A DNA stretch of 64,000 bases from CAVTWD01 sp963738325 (GTDB lineage Bacteria > Actinomycetota > Acidimicrobiia > Acidimicrobiales > Ilumatobacteraceae). The notes under the pieces were generated by a model. The model saw nothing but the letters and a program-made list of their open reading frames with translations, ran no database searches and was not told the DNA's origin. This document shows, in pieces, positions 43,873 through 52,657 of this stretch. Position 1 is the stretch's first letter, and every line of letters starts with the position of its first letter. Position numbers and translations under genes: made by a program. The stretch is from the NCBI GenBank assembly GCA_963738325.1, contig CAVTWD010000001.1, positions 124,001-188,000 on the forward strand. The letters run 5' to 3'.

Positions 43873-46251
43873 TCAGATGTCGACGTCGGCCGCCTCGGAT
43901 CGCGCTGCGGGCGTGCCCGCCTCGGGCAACTGGTCGAAGATGCCCGGTGGCTCCCGCCAGAGCGGGGGCAGCGTACCCGCCGCCGCGTCACGGATGGCCC
44001 GCCAGACCCGCTCGGGCGCGCACGGCGGATCGAGATGGCGCACCCCGAGGTGGCTCAGGGCATCGACGACCGCGTTCTGCACGGCCGGCATCGAACCGAT
44101 CGTCCCGGACTCGCCGATGCCCTTGGCGCCGAGCGGGTTCAGGTGGGTGGGAGTCTCGGTGTTCGTCGCCTCGAACGAGGGGAGCTCCGCCGCCGACGGC
44201 ATGGCGTAGTCGGCGAGCGTCGAGGTGAGGGGGGTCCCGTCGCCGTCGAACACGACTTGCTCCCACAACGCCTGGGCGACGCCCTGGGCGATGCCACCGT
44301 GCTGCTGCCCCGTGACGATCAGCGGGTTGAGGATGCGCCCGCAGTCGTCGACGGCGACGTGGCGGAGGAGAGTGACCCTGCCGGTCTCCATGTCGACCTC
44401 GACCACGGCGACGTGAGCGCCGAAGGGGAAGGTCGGCCCCGCCTGCTCGAAGTCGAGCTCGGCCCCCAGCCGATCGCCGTCCGCGGCCGCCGCCGTGGCC
44501 AGCTCCGACCAGGAGAGCGCGCTCGCCGGCACCCCCGCCACCCCGAGCCCGCCTTCGGTCACGACGATGTCGTCGGCCGAGGCCTCCAGCAAGCCCGCGG
44601 CGAGCTGGCGCGCCCGGGTGAGCACCTCCTCGGCCGCTTCCCGCACGGCGCTCCCGGCGAGTTGCAGCGAGCGCGACCCGCCCGTGCCCGAGCCCCGGGG
44701 CACGAGTGCGGTGTCGGACTGCACGAAATGGATGTCCGCGAGCGGCAGCCCGAGCTGGTCGGCCACGATCATGGCGAAGGACGTCGGATGACCCTGACCA
44801 TGGCCCGACGTCCCCACCGCGATCGTGGCCGTGCCGTCCTCGTGCACCTCGACCGACCCGTACTCGCTCGTCATGCCTCCCGCGGTCACCTCCACGTACG
44901 CGGACACCCCGATGCCGAGCTGGACGCGGTCGCCGCGCCGGCGCCGCTCCGCCTGCTCGGCTCGGAGCTCGTCGTAGCCGGCTCGGCGGAGGGCTTCGGT
45001 GAGGGCCGCGTCGTAGTCGCCGGTGTCGTACGTGGTGCCCATCACGGTCGTGAAGGGGAAGTGGTCGCGAGGGAGGAAGTTGCGGCGCCGGATCTCGACG
45101 GGGTCGAGCCCGAGCTCGTCGGCGGCCACGTCGAGGATGCGTTCGAGCATGGCCGCGGCCTCGGGCCGCCCGGCCCCGCGGAACGCGCCCATCGGGGTGG
45201 TGTTGGTGAGGGCCACCGCGGCGCTGTAGTCGATCCGGGGGATGCGGTACACGCCCTGCGCCATGCTTCGCGTGGGACCGAGCGCCAGCCCGCCTCCGAA
45301 GCCTCCGTACGCGCCAGCGTCCGAGATGATCCGAGCGCGCAGGCCCACGATCGTGCCGTCGCCACGGAGACCGAGCTCGACGTACTGCACCTGGCCCCGC
45401 CCCTGGGGCATGGCCTGGAGGTTCTCGCTGCGGGTCTCGACCCACTTAATCGGCCGGCCGAGACGGCGGGCGACGGCCACCGCGACGGAATGCTCGGCGG
45501 CGAGGCCGGCCTTGCCGCCGAAGGCGCCGCCGACGTTGGGGGTGATTACCCGGATGGCCGACCGTTCGATGCCGAAGACGGCGCCGGCCATGCGGGCGAA
45601 GGCGTGGGGCATCTGCGTGGAGACGTGGACCGTGAGCTCGTAGTCGTCGCCGTCCGGGTGGGGCACGACCGCGATCGCGTTGCCTTCCATGGGCACGACG
45701 GCGATGCGCTGGTTCTCGAACCGGGCTCGCACGATGGTGTCGGCACCCTCGAAGGGGTCGCCGGAGCCGCCGGCCCGCAGGCCCGCGGCCAGGTTCGATT
45801 CCAGCGCGTCCGACTGGCGGGGCGCGCCAGGCGCGAGCGCCGCTTCCATGTCGGTGACGGCCGGTCGCGGCTCGTAGTCGACGACGACGGCGTCGACGCC
45901 GTCGGCGGCGGCCGCCTTCGACTCGGCGACGACGACCGCGACCGGGTCGCCGACGAAGCAGACTCGTCCGTCGGCCAGGGGCGGGCGGACCACCGCCGGG
46001 TTGAGCGGGAAGAACTGATGGTGGGGCGGGATGGCGAGGTCGCCCGCCGTGTAGACGGCCACCACCCCAGGGCAGGCGAGGGCGGCGTCGACGCTGACGC
46101 CGAGCACGTCTCCGTGGGCGAGCGGAGAGCGGACGAAGGCGAGGTGGAGCGGAGCATCGAGGGGCAGGTCGTCGACGTAGGTGGCTCGCCCGACGAGCAG
46201 GTCAGGGTCCTCCAGGCGCACCACGGACGTACCGAGGATCGATCCGGGCAT
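43873..46251 (-). CDS. Xanthine-dehydrogenase-family molybdopterin-binding subunit
   Basis: 792-aa large subunit of a molybdenum hydroxylase, complete. N-terminal hammerhead: VRLEDPDLLVGRATYVDDLP, FVGDPVAVVVAESKAAAADG. Molybdopterin domain: ITPNVGGAFGGKAGLAAEHS, then TTPMGAFRGAGRPEAAAMLE. The active loop reads AFRGAGR, the form-II pattern, not the AYXCSFR of true CO dehydrogenase. C-terminus: GAKGIGESGTIGSMPAVQNA with the catalytic Glu. No small or FAD subunit gene is beside it; it could share the coxS-type subunit at 1066. Start ATG 46251. Substrate unknown. Confidence 0.92.
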   Translation of the reverse strand: MPGSILGTSVVRLEDPDLLVGRATYVDDLPLDAPLHLAFVRSPLAHGDVLGVSVDAALACPGVVAVYTAGDLAIPPHHQFFPLNPAVVRPPLADGRVCFVGDPVAVVVAESKAAAADGVDAVVVDYEPRPAVTDMEAALAPGAPRQSDALESNLAAGLRAGGSGDPFEGADTIVRARFENQRIAVVPMEGNAIAVVPHPDGDDYELTVHVSTQMPHAFARMAGAVFGIERSAIRVITPNVGGAFGGKAGLAAEHSVAVAVARRLGRPIKWVETRSENLQAMPQGRGQVQYVELGLRGDGTIVGLRARIISDAGAYGGFGGGLALGPTRSMAQGVYRIPRIDYSAAVALTNTTPMGAFRGAGRPEAAAMLERILDVAADELGLDPVEIRRRNFLPRDHFPFTTVMGTTYDTGDYDAALTEALRRAGYDELRAEQAERRRRGDRVQLGIGVSAYVEVTAGGMTSEYGSVEVHEDGTATIAVGTSGHGQGHPTSFAMIVADQLGLPLADIHFVQSDTALVPRGSGTGGSRSLQLAGSAVREAAEEVLTRARQLAAGLLEASADDIVVTEGGLGVAGVPASALSWSELATAAAADGDRLGAELDFEQAGPTFPFGAHVAVVEVDMETGRVTLLRHVAVDDCGRILNPLIVTGQQHGGIAQGVAQALWEQVVFDGDGTPLTSTLADYAMPSAAELPSFEATNTETPTHLNPLGAKGIGESGTIGSMPAVQNAVVDALSHLGVRHLDPPCAPERVWRAIRDAAAGTLPPLWREPPGIFDQLPEAGTPAARSEAADVDI

Positions 46252-46323
46252 CGGGCGGACGATACCGGCGTGCGCCTGCGAGCCACCCGGTGACCGGGCG
46301 GCGAATCGCTACCATCCGCCGCC

Positions 46324-46698
46324 GTGCTCGACCATCTGTCCATCCAGTGCTCTGATGCGGCCGCCAGCGCCGCGTTCTACGACGCAGTGCTCGCCACCCT
46401 CGGCGGTACCCGCTGCATGGAGTTCGGCGCAGTGGTCGGCTACGGCGTCGCGGGCAAGCCGACCTTCTGGATCGGCCCGCTCGTTGACGGCGTCACCAAC
46501 CGGGAGGCCCACATCGCCTTCCACGCGCCGGACCGGGCGGCGGTCGATGCCTTCTTCGAGGCCGCCGTGGGGACCGGTGCGCCCGTCCTGCACCGGCCAC
46601 GCGTCTGGACCGAGTACCACCCCAACTACTACGGCGCCTTCGTCCGCGATCCTGACGGCAACAACGTCGAGGCCGTCTGCCACGAGCCGCCGACCTGA
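46324..46698 (+). CDS. VOC / glyoxalase-family protein
   Basis: 124-aa two-module VOC fold: MLDHLSIQCSDAAASAAFYD at the start (metal His at 4), VGYGVAGKPTFWIGPLVDGV, REAHIAFHAPDRAAVDAFFE (second His) and GAFVRDPDGNNVEAVCHEPP at the end with the terminal Glu ligand. Catalytic type (glyoxalase, dioxygenase, fosfomycin-resistance-like) cannot be told. Start GTG 46324; divergent from the molybdenum enzyme gene. Confidence 0.88.
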   Translation: MLDHLSIQCSDAAASAAFYDAVLATLGGTRCMEFGAVVGYGVAGKPTFWIGPLVDGVTNREAHIAFHAPDRAAVDAFFEAAVGTGAPVLHRPRVWTEYHPNYYGAFVRDPDGNNVEAVCHEPPT

Positions 46699-46707
46699 CG
46701 GCCGGGT

Positions 46708-47454
46708 TCAGTCCAGGCGCGACCAGAACTCGTCGAGCACCCGGGCGCCGCCTTCAGGGTCCTGCAGCATCCACCAGTGCCCCTGCCCTTCGAGCAGCAC
46801 GAAACGGGCCTGCATGCGCTCGCTCATGCGCTTCGCCGCCTCCGTGCCCCCCGTGAAGGGATCGGCCTCCGGCGCGATCACGAGGCCGGGCCGAGCGGCG
46901 GCGGCCTCCGTGTCTCGGGTCCACTCGGCCAAGGCCGGCGCCGCGGCCGAGCGGTAGAGGGCGAGGATGCAACGGCCCATCTCCGCGTCGAGGGCGTCGG
47001 TGAACGCGCCGGCGGCGTCCGGGGTTACACCGACCGACTCGAGCAGCGCGACCCGGTCGGCTCGGGGCTGGGCGAGCGTGTCGGTCACCCAATGCTCACC
47101 GGCGCCGGGCGTCTGCCAGATCTGCGCGAAGTCGTGCCACACGTAGCCGGGGTCGAGAAGGCCGGCGACATCGCTCACCCACGACCGCAGCAGATCGGGA
47201 CGGGTCGACGCCACCCGGAGGGCGAAGCCTCCTCCCCAGTCATGGCCGCACAGGTCGACAGGCTCGCCGAGCTTCACGAGCTCGTCGACGAGCCACGCGA
47301 CGTACTCCTCCTTCGTGGCTCCGAAGCCGGCGGGGGCGGGCACGCCGAACCCAGGGAGCTGCAGGGCGATGACGTCGTCGCGCTGGAGATGGGCCCGGAG
47401 CGGATCCCACAACACGGGCGTCTCGGGATTGCCGTGGACGAGGACAGCGGGCAT
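46708..47454 (-). CDS. Alpha/beta-hydrolase (epoxide hydrolase/haloalkane dehalogenase-like)
   Basis: 248-aa single-domain hydrolase. Oxyanion loop VLVHGNPETPVLWDPLRAHL; nucleophile elbow VDLCGHDWGGGFALRVAS, with Asp as the nucleophile (GHDWGG), as in epoxide hydrolases and dehalogenases; acid APEADPFTGG; terminal His in LEGQGHWWMLQDPEGGARVL. Start ATG 47454. Convergent with the VOC gene and followed by no operon partner. Substrate unknown. Confidence 0.88.
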   Translation of the reverse strand: MPAVLVHGNPETPVLWDPLRAHLQRDDVIALQLPGFGVPAPAGFGATKEEYVAWLVDELVKLGEPVDLCGHDWGGGFALRVASTRPDLLRSWVSDVAGLLDPGYVWHDFAQIWQTPGAGEHWVTDTLAQPRADRVALLESVGVTPDAAGAFTDALDAEMGRCILALYRSAAAPALAEWTRDTEAAAARPGLVIAPEADPFTGGTEAAKRMSERMQARFVLLEGQGHWWMLQDPEGGARVLDEFWSRLD

Positions 47455-47488
47455 GGGCCGACGGTACCGCGCCGGCGTCTACGAGCGG

Positions 47489-48453
47489 TCAGGCCCTGCG
47501 GATGCGATCGAGGAGACCGGGGTCGAGCACCTCGTCGGGTATCGACTCCGGGCCGGCGAAGGCGCCGACGAGGAGGGGGAACACCTCAGGGTCCATCGCG
47601 GCCAGCTTGGCGGCAAGGAATTGCCGGCGGGCGGAGTGGTTGTCGGCGTCCTCGGCTTGGGTGACCGCCAGCACGTCGGCCACGAACCGCAGGCGGGCCA
47701 TCCTCGCCGCTCGTTCGGCGCCGTAGGGGGCGAAGGCCTCTGGCGTGCGAGCCCCGTCGAGCACGAGATCCCGGATCAGCCGAGCATCCCGCAACGCGAT
47801 CGACAGACCTTGGCCGATGATCGGATCGTTGTGCCCGGCGGCGTCACCGATGAGGACCACCCCCGGCACGTAGGGCGTGTCGGTCCACGTGTCGTCGCCC
47901 GGGTACGTGGCGCAGGGGCCGGCGGGGACCGCCTTCGCCACCTGCTCGCTCCACGGGTAGCAGGACCCCTCCCAGGCGGCGAGGAACTGCTCGGTGCCTT
48001 TCGGGCCGGAGAAGCGGTGTTGACCGGACAACCCTGGACAGAGGTATAGACGGGCTCGACCTTCACGTCCTCCACGCCGCGCACCACGGTGGCGCCCGCA
48101 CCGGCCGCCGCGTCGACCAACGCCTGGCAGGCCACCGGGTGTCGCAGGTTCAACGTGCCCGGGATGTCCGGGATCATCATGCTCACGGGTAGGTCAGCGG
48201 GATCATCGAGCCCCTCGGTGTACTGCTTCCACAGGGACGAGATGTGGGCGCCGGCGCCCATGAGCACGTCCTCGACATCGAGCCGCCGGGCCTCCTGACG
48301 GCCCCACGCCTGCATGCTCTCGCCTCGGACGCGATCGGGGTACTCCGTCGTGGCCTCGAGCACCGTGACCCCGAGCCCGTGCTCCGCGAGCGCGTAGCCG
48401 AGCGACGCTCCTCCGATTCCACCGCCCACCACCGCTACATCGACAACGTTCAT
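47489..48453 (-). pseudogene. FAD-dependent monooxygenase, frameshift plus internal deletion
   Basis: N-terminal part (start ATG 48453) reads VVDVAVVGGGIGGASLGYAL, VLEATTEYPDRVRGESMQAW, to GATVVRGVEDVKVEP. The C-terminal part in another frame from about 48031 has RFSGPKGTEQFLAAWEGSCY and VPGVVLIGDAAGHNDPIIGQ, the FAD motif GD. Between them the conserved middle, including the GADGR region (roughly 100 residues), is absent. So besides a frame change near 48035 about 300 nt of coding sequence are missing. Either a real decayed p-hydroxybenzoate-hydroxylase-type gene or a collapsed assembly. Confidence 0.75.
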
Positions 48454-48563
48454 CGTCGCCCTTTCGCATCACGTGTGATTGCGGATCACTGTGGCACCTG
48501 CCGTTGCGCGGTGCGTGCAACGGCGACGCAGCGCGCTCGGGCCTTTCCCGCCGTGAACACCGC

Positions 48564-49519
48564 TCACTTCTGCGATGACTGGCCGATCACTTCGCCGTTG
48601 CGGAGGACCGACACCGGGCCGTCCTCGCTCACCGCGATCACGGTGGCCGTCGGGTCGTCGTAGGAGTAGCGCCGGCCAGAGGTATGGCGTGTGCCGCCGA
48701 GGCGGTCAACGGCTTCCTCGGCCGTCGGACTCGGCACGACGCGTACGCCGAGTTGCCGCAGCACGCCGTCGTGATCGAAGACGGCGGCACCGTCGATCTG
48801 CGCGAGGGCATGACGGAGCGGCGCGAGGTGGAACGGCTTTCGGATCTTGAGCGGCGGGGGAGCGGGCAGGAACTCCTCCACCACGGGTCCGGGGTCGGAC
48901 CCGGGCCGGTAGATGAGGAGGGCGCCGATGCCGAAGGATCCTAGGTCGTGCACCGCGAACTCGAGGAGGGCGGTGAGCACCTCGGGGTCACCGGCCTCGC
49001 CGCAGGGCGTGACCGCGTTGATCCATGTCCGCAGCGGCGGCTCGTGGCGCCACAGGAGCCCGTCCCACCGCAGCACCCCGAAGTGGCCGACGATGCGAAC
49101 CGTGCGGGACGGATGCCGTTGCACGAGGGTGGCGTCAAAGGCCTCGGCGAGCACGACGAGGTCACGTTCGGATCCTGCGGGCCGGTCGAACATCACCCAG
49201 TCGTCGTCGCCACTCGTGCGGCGGATCAGCCAGCTCGAGAGTCCGTCCGCGAAGCGACGGGAGGCCTCGGTGGTCTGGTGGCCGATGGGGGAGCGGATGA
49301 TCTCGAGGTTGCTCGCGCGCCCCAGGTGTCCGGGCTGGACTCGGGATCGAGGATGGTGCCGCTGCTCGGGACGCGGCGTTCGTGCACCTCGGGCCGCAAG
49401 GCGCGGTCGACCTCGTCCAGCAACAGCTCGCGCGCGGGATCGGCGCCCGCGGTCGGGAGCCCGCTGTCCTCGAGCTCCTCGGCGAGGCGGAGGAGTCGCC
49501 TGGCACGCGGGCTCGTCAC
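48564..49519 (-). CDS. Diadenylate cyclase-like protein with DAC (DisA_N) domain (one frameshift)
   Basis: About 318 aa with one base added near 49313-49322. The N-terminal half (MTSPRARRLLRLAEELEDSG; then NLEIIRSPIGHQTTEASRRF and WVMFDRPAGSERDLVVLAEA) is an actinobacterial-type extension. The C-terminal DAC domain makes cyclic di-AMP from two ATP: LLIYRPGSDPGPVVEEFLPA, IDGAAVFDHDGVLRQLGVRV with the DGA motif, and GGTRHTSGRRYSYDDPTATV, VIAVSEDGPVSVLRNGEVIG. The RHR motif of classical DisA/CdaA is RHT here. Not membrane-bound. Start ATG 49519. Monocistronic in appearance. Confidence 0.78.
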
Positions 49520-49590
49520 ACCCGAACGTTAGGGGTCGTCGGGCTTCGGATCACTCGCGTCGCTTCGGGTCGGCTGCTCGGCTCTCGCGA

Positions 49591-49863
49591 TCAGCCGACC
49601 TCCGTCAACGGGATCTGCAGCACCTCGATGCCGCGCACGTCGAGCCAGCCCCGCTCGGCGGAACGCACGAAGCGGAGCTGGACGGCTTGGCATGACGCGC
49701 AGCGCAGTACGAGTCCAGGGGCGTCGAGGTAGGCGTGCAGCGCGCCGACGGGGTGCAGGCGGTGACAGCTCGCGGATTTCGTGATGGCCGCGGTGACGTC
49801 AAAGGCGAAGACCTCGGCGAGGTAGCCCGCCGCGGCGTTCGCATCGAGCGGGGCTGAGGTCAT
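49591..49863 (-). CDS. DUF6510-like small protein
   Basis: 90-aa protein: YLAEVFAFDVTAAITKSASC, VGALHAYLDAPGLVLRCASC, VRSAERGWLDVRGIEVLQIP. Cysteines in CHRLH and CASC could form a zinc ribbon as in the DUF6510 family, although one expected Cys of the first pair is absent. ATG 49863 lies next to the stop of the ferredoxin-reductase gene (1 nt gap). Third gene of the sulfite-oxidase-like operon. Confidence 0.78.
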   Translation of the reverse strand: MTSAPLDANAAAGYLAEVFAFDVTAAITKSASCHRLHPVGALHAYLDAPGLVLRCASCQAVQLRFVRSAERGWLDVRGIEVLQIPLTEVG

Positions 49864-49864
49864 G

Positions 49865-50596
49865 TCACTCTCCTGTGGGTCCGAATCGTTCGGTCTTGAC
49901 CAGCGTCGGCTCGTGGCCGAGCCCCACGAGGGCACTGGCGACGGCTTCGACGAAGGAGGTGGGGCCACAGACGTAGCAACGGGGCCGGGCCCGTGGCCGC
50001 CACGCCACCTGGTCCAGGAGCTCCGCGTCCACCCGACCCCGATGGCCTGTCCACTGCGACGATGGCTCACGGGTGAGGGTGAGGGTGAGGGCCCGGTGGC
50101 CGCCGGCGGCGAGCGATTGGAGCTCGTCGCGGTAGAGGACGTCGTCGATGCTGCGGGCCGAGTAGACGAGGTGCATCGCCGCCACGCTGGCCTGTCGGGC
50201 GTGGTGGCGCATCATGGCCATGAGGGGGACGACACCGGAGCCGCCCCCCACCAAGAGCACGGGGGTCGAATCGTCGGCGTCCCACACGAACCAACCGCCG
50301 ATGGGCCCGCGCAGCTCGAGCTGGTCGCCCACGTCGGCAACATCGGCGAGATACGGCGACACTTCGCCGTCATCGAAGCGAACCACGGTCAGCTCGAGCC
50401 GATCGGTGCCCGGTGCCGATGCGATCGAGTAGCTGCGTTGCGCCGAGTACCCGTCCTCCGCGGTCACCCGCACATCCACGTGCTGGCCGGCGCGATGGCC
50501 GGGCCAGTCCGCCACGTCGAGGCGCAACGTCGTGGCGCGAGCCGTCTCCGCGATCGTCTCAGCGACTGTCGCGACCAGCCACCGCACGCCCGTCAA
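49865..50596 (-). CDS. FAD/NAD(P)-binding oxidoreductase (ferredoxin-reductase type)
   Basis: 243-aa reductase. FAD-binding barrel: HRAGQHVDVRVTAEDGYSAQ with RSYSIASAPGTDRLELTVVR (RxYSIAS). NAD-binding part: VLLVGGGSGVVPLMAMMRHH, HLVYSARSIDDVLYRDELQS, RCYVCGPTSFVEAVASALVG and C-terminal VKTERFGPTGE. Lacks a C-terminal 2Fe-2S domain. TTG 50596 overlaps the preceding stop (TTGA); GTG ten codons... nearby is an alternative. Likely reduces the partner molybdoenzyme or transfers its electrons to NAD. Confidence 0.85.
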   Translation of the reverse strand: MTGVRWLVATVAETIAETARATTLRLDVADWPGHRAGQHVDVRVTAEDGYSAQRSYSIASAPGTDRLELTVVRFDDGEVSPYLADVADVGDQLELRGPIGGWFVWDADDSTPVLLVGGGSGVVPLMAMMRHHARQASVAAMHLVYSARSIDDVLYRDELQSLAAGGHRALTLTLTREPSSQWTGHRGRVDAELLDQVAWRPRARPRCYVCGPTSFVEAVASALVGLGHEPTLVKTERFGPTGE

Positions 50597-51198
50597 TCAC
50601 CCCAGTAGCGCTGCTCGCGCCACGGATCCCCGTAGTTGTGGTAGCCGACGCTCTCCCAGAAGCCGGCTTCGTCCTCCTCACTCAACCGCAGGCCACGAAC
50701 CCATTTGGCGCTCTTCCAGAAGTAGAGGTGAGGAACCAGGAGCCGAGCCGGGCCGCCGTGTTGCGCTTCCAGCGGCGCGCCATCGAAGCCGTACACGACC
50801 CACGCCTGACCGTCCTGGACGTCGGCCAGTGGCAGGTTCGTGGTGTACCCGCCGTCGGAGAAGGCGATCACGAACTCGGCGCTCGTCTCGATCCCCTCCA
50901 GCAGGATGTCGACCGAGACGCCCTCCCAGCGGGTCGCGAGCTTGGACCACTTGGTGACGCAATGGATGTCCGCCGTGGGTGTCTCGGCCGGCAAGCCGCG
51001 GAACTCCTCCCACGTCCACCGCGCCGCCACTGCGCCCGTCGCATCGATGATCGTGAAGTCCCATGCTTCCAATGGGGTGAAGGGGGTTGGACCCGCCGTT
51101 AGCACCGGGAAGTCCTCGACGACGTACTGGCCCGGGGGGATCAGACCGGCGCCCGGCTGGCGGCGCCGTCCCCTGAAGCCCCGGCTCACGATCCCCAT
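50593..51198 (-). CDS. Sulfite-oxidase-like molybdopterin oxidoreductase
   Basis: 201-aa molybdenum cofactor-binding domain of the sulfite oxidase/MsrP fold. Cofactor Cys in ADIHCVTKWSKLATRWEGVS; also VIAFSDGGYTTNLPLADVQD, QAWVVYGFDGAPLEAQHGGP and ARLLVPHLYFWKSAKWVRGL. No Tat signal is seen, so it is probably cytoplasmic, unlike MsrP. Start ATG 51198. Followed by overlapping ferredoxin-reductase-like and DUF6510 genes: a compact three-gene unit. Substrate not known. Confidence 0.88.
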   Translation of the reverse strand: MGIVSRGFRGRRRQPGAGLIPPGQYVVEDFPVLTAGPTPFTPLEAWDFTIIDATGAVAARWTWEEFRGLPAETPTADIHCVTKWSKLATRWEGVSVDILLEGIETSAEFVIAFSDGGYTTNLPLADVQDGQAWVVYGFDGAPLEAQHGGPARLLVPHLYFWKSAKWVRGLRLSEEDEAGFWESVGYHNYGDPWREQRYWGD

Positions 51199-51397
51199 GG
51201 CGGCACCTCCTGAACAGGCGACTGGGCGAATCTACGTCGCCGGATCACCCACCCGAGACGGATCCCGCATCGTTGCCTCGTACGGCCGACAATCCGCTGC
51301 TGCTCGCCGCCTCGATCTCAGCGACTCGATCGCATGCATGATTGCCACGTGTCGCGTGACGCTGGCCCGCTGCGGATGGGCGCCAACTCAGGCCTCG

Positions 51398-52570
51398 ATG
51401 GCAGTGAGTGATCCCTTGGCCGGCCGCGCTCGCGTCGGGCTGGGCGAGCTGATCGTCCAGTGGGGCCGTATCGGCTGTGTCGGCTTCGGCGGACCGCCGG
51501 CGCACATCGCGCTCCTTCGTGACTTGTGCGTCACGCGAAGAGCTTGGCTCGGGCCGGCCGAGTTCGAGGACGCCGTCGCGTCGTGCAACCTCTTACCGGG
51601 GCCGGCCTCGACGCAGCTGGCGATCTTGTGCGCATGGACGGTCGGCGGCCCGTTGGGCGCGGTGATCGGCGGAGCGGCTTTCATCCTCCCCGGCTTGGTC
51701 GTGATCCTGGCGCTCGCCGCGCTCTTCCTCGCCGCATCGCCACCCGCTTGGGTTCTCGGAGCGGGAGCGGCCGCGGGGGCGGCCGTCGCCGCGGTCGCGT
51801 TACGGGCCGGCACGAGCCTCGTTCCGCCGAGCTGGGCCCGGGCCCGTGCGCACTCGCGATGGGTGCTGTACGCGCTGGCGGGGGGCGCCGCGGCCGCGAC
51901 CGCCGGACCATGGCTCGTCTTGGTACTGCTGGGCTGCGGCGCGGTCGAGCTGGCGATTCGCCACCACGGGGCAACCGACCGCCTCCGCACCACGGCGAGC
52001 CCCTTGCTGCTGCAGGGGGCGGCGGTAGCGACGAGCGGCGGGCTGATCGCGCTTGCGTGGGTGGCGCTCAAGGTCGGAGCACTCTCCTACGGCGGCGGCT
52101 TCGTCATCGTCCCCCTCATGCAACACGACGCCGTCCAGCGCTATCACTGGATGACCGACGGACAGTTCCTCGACGCCGTCGCCCTCGGCCAGATCACGCC
52201 TGGCCCGGTCACCCACACCGTCGCCGTCGTGGGCTACGCCGCGGCCGGCATCGGGGGCGGACTCCTCGCCGCCGCCGTCGCCTTCGCCCCTTCGTTCGTC
52301 TTCGTGCTCATGGGCGCTCGACACTTCCAAGCGCTCCGCCGCAACCGGGCTGCGCACGCGTTTCTCGACGGTGCCGGGCCCGCCGCCATCGGCGCCATCA
52401 TCGGTGTCACCGTGCCGCTCGCGCTGGCGCTGGGCGAGAGCTGGCAGCTCGCCGTCCTCGCCGGCGCGGCGGTCTGCCTGTTCGTCCTCCGGCGAGGTGT
52501 CGTTCTCACGATGCTGGTTGCCGCCACCGTCGGCGTCGTCGTCGCCCTGCTCGGTGGACCCCTGCCCTGA
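51398..52570 (+). CDS. chrA: Chromate transporter (ChrA family), two-domain
   Basis: 390-aa membrane protein of the long ChrA type with two homologous halves. First half: GRIGCVGFGGPPAHIALLRD, NLLPGPASTQLAILCAWTVG, AVIGGAAFILPGLVVILALA. Second half: LKVGALSYGGGFVIVPLMQH, ALGQITPGPVTHTVAVVGYA and AAVAFAPSFVFVLMGARHFQ. The FGG and PGP motifs of both halves are conserved. Start ATG 51398; some 200 nt upstream of it hold no gene. Exports chromate in studied members; real substrate here unproven. Confidence 0.92.
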   Translation: MAVSDPLAGRARVGLGELIVQWGRIGCVGFGGPPAHIALLRDLCVTRRAWLGPAEFEDAVASCNLLPGPASTQLAILCAWTVGGPLGAVIGGAAFILPGLVVILALAALFLAASPPAWVLGAGAAAGAAVAAVALRAGTSLVPPSWARARAHSRWVLYALAGGAAAATAGPWLVLVLLGCGAVELAIRHHGATDRLRTTASPLLLQGAAVATSGGLIALAWVALKVGALSYGGGFVIVPLMQHDAVQRYHWMTDGQFLDAVALGQITPGPVTHTVAVVGYAAAGIGGGLLAAAVAFAPSFVFVLMGARHFQALRRNRAAHAFLDGAGPAAIGAIIGVTVPLALALGESWQLAVLAGAAVCLFVLRRGVVLTMLVAATVGVVVALLGGPLP

Positions 52571-52577
52571 CGCGTTC

Positions 52578-52604
52578 GCTGAGCGCAGGAGGGCGGCGCT
52601 CAGC
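52578..52604. terminator. Bidirectional hairpin between convergent genes
   Basis: Perfect 9-bp stem GCTGAGCGC / GCGCTCAGC with a 9-nt loop, 8 nt after the chrA stop and before the convergent hydrolase gene end at 52658. No T tract on either strand. Confidence 0.6.
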
Positions 52605-52657
52605 CAGTCATCGGCGGCTTGGCGTACATGCGTCAGATCGGTTCGATCACCTGCTGA

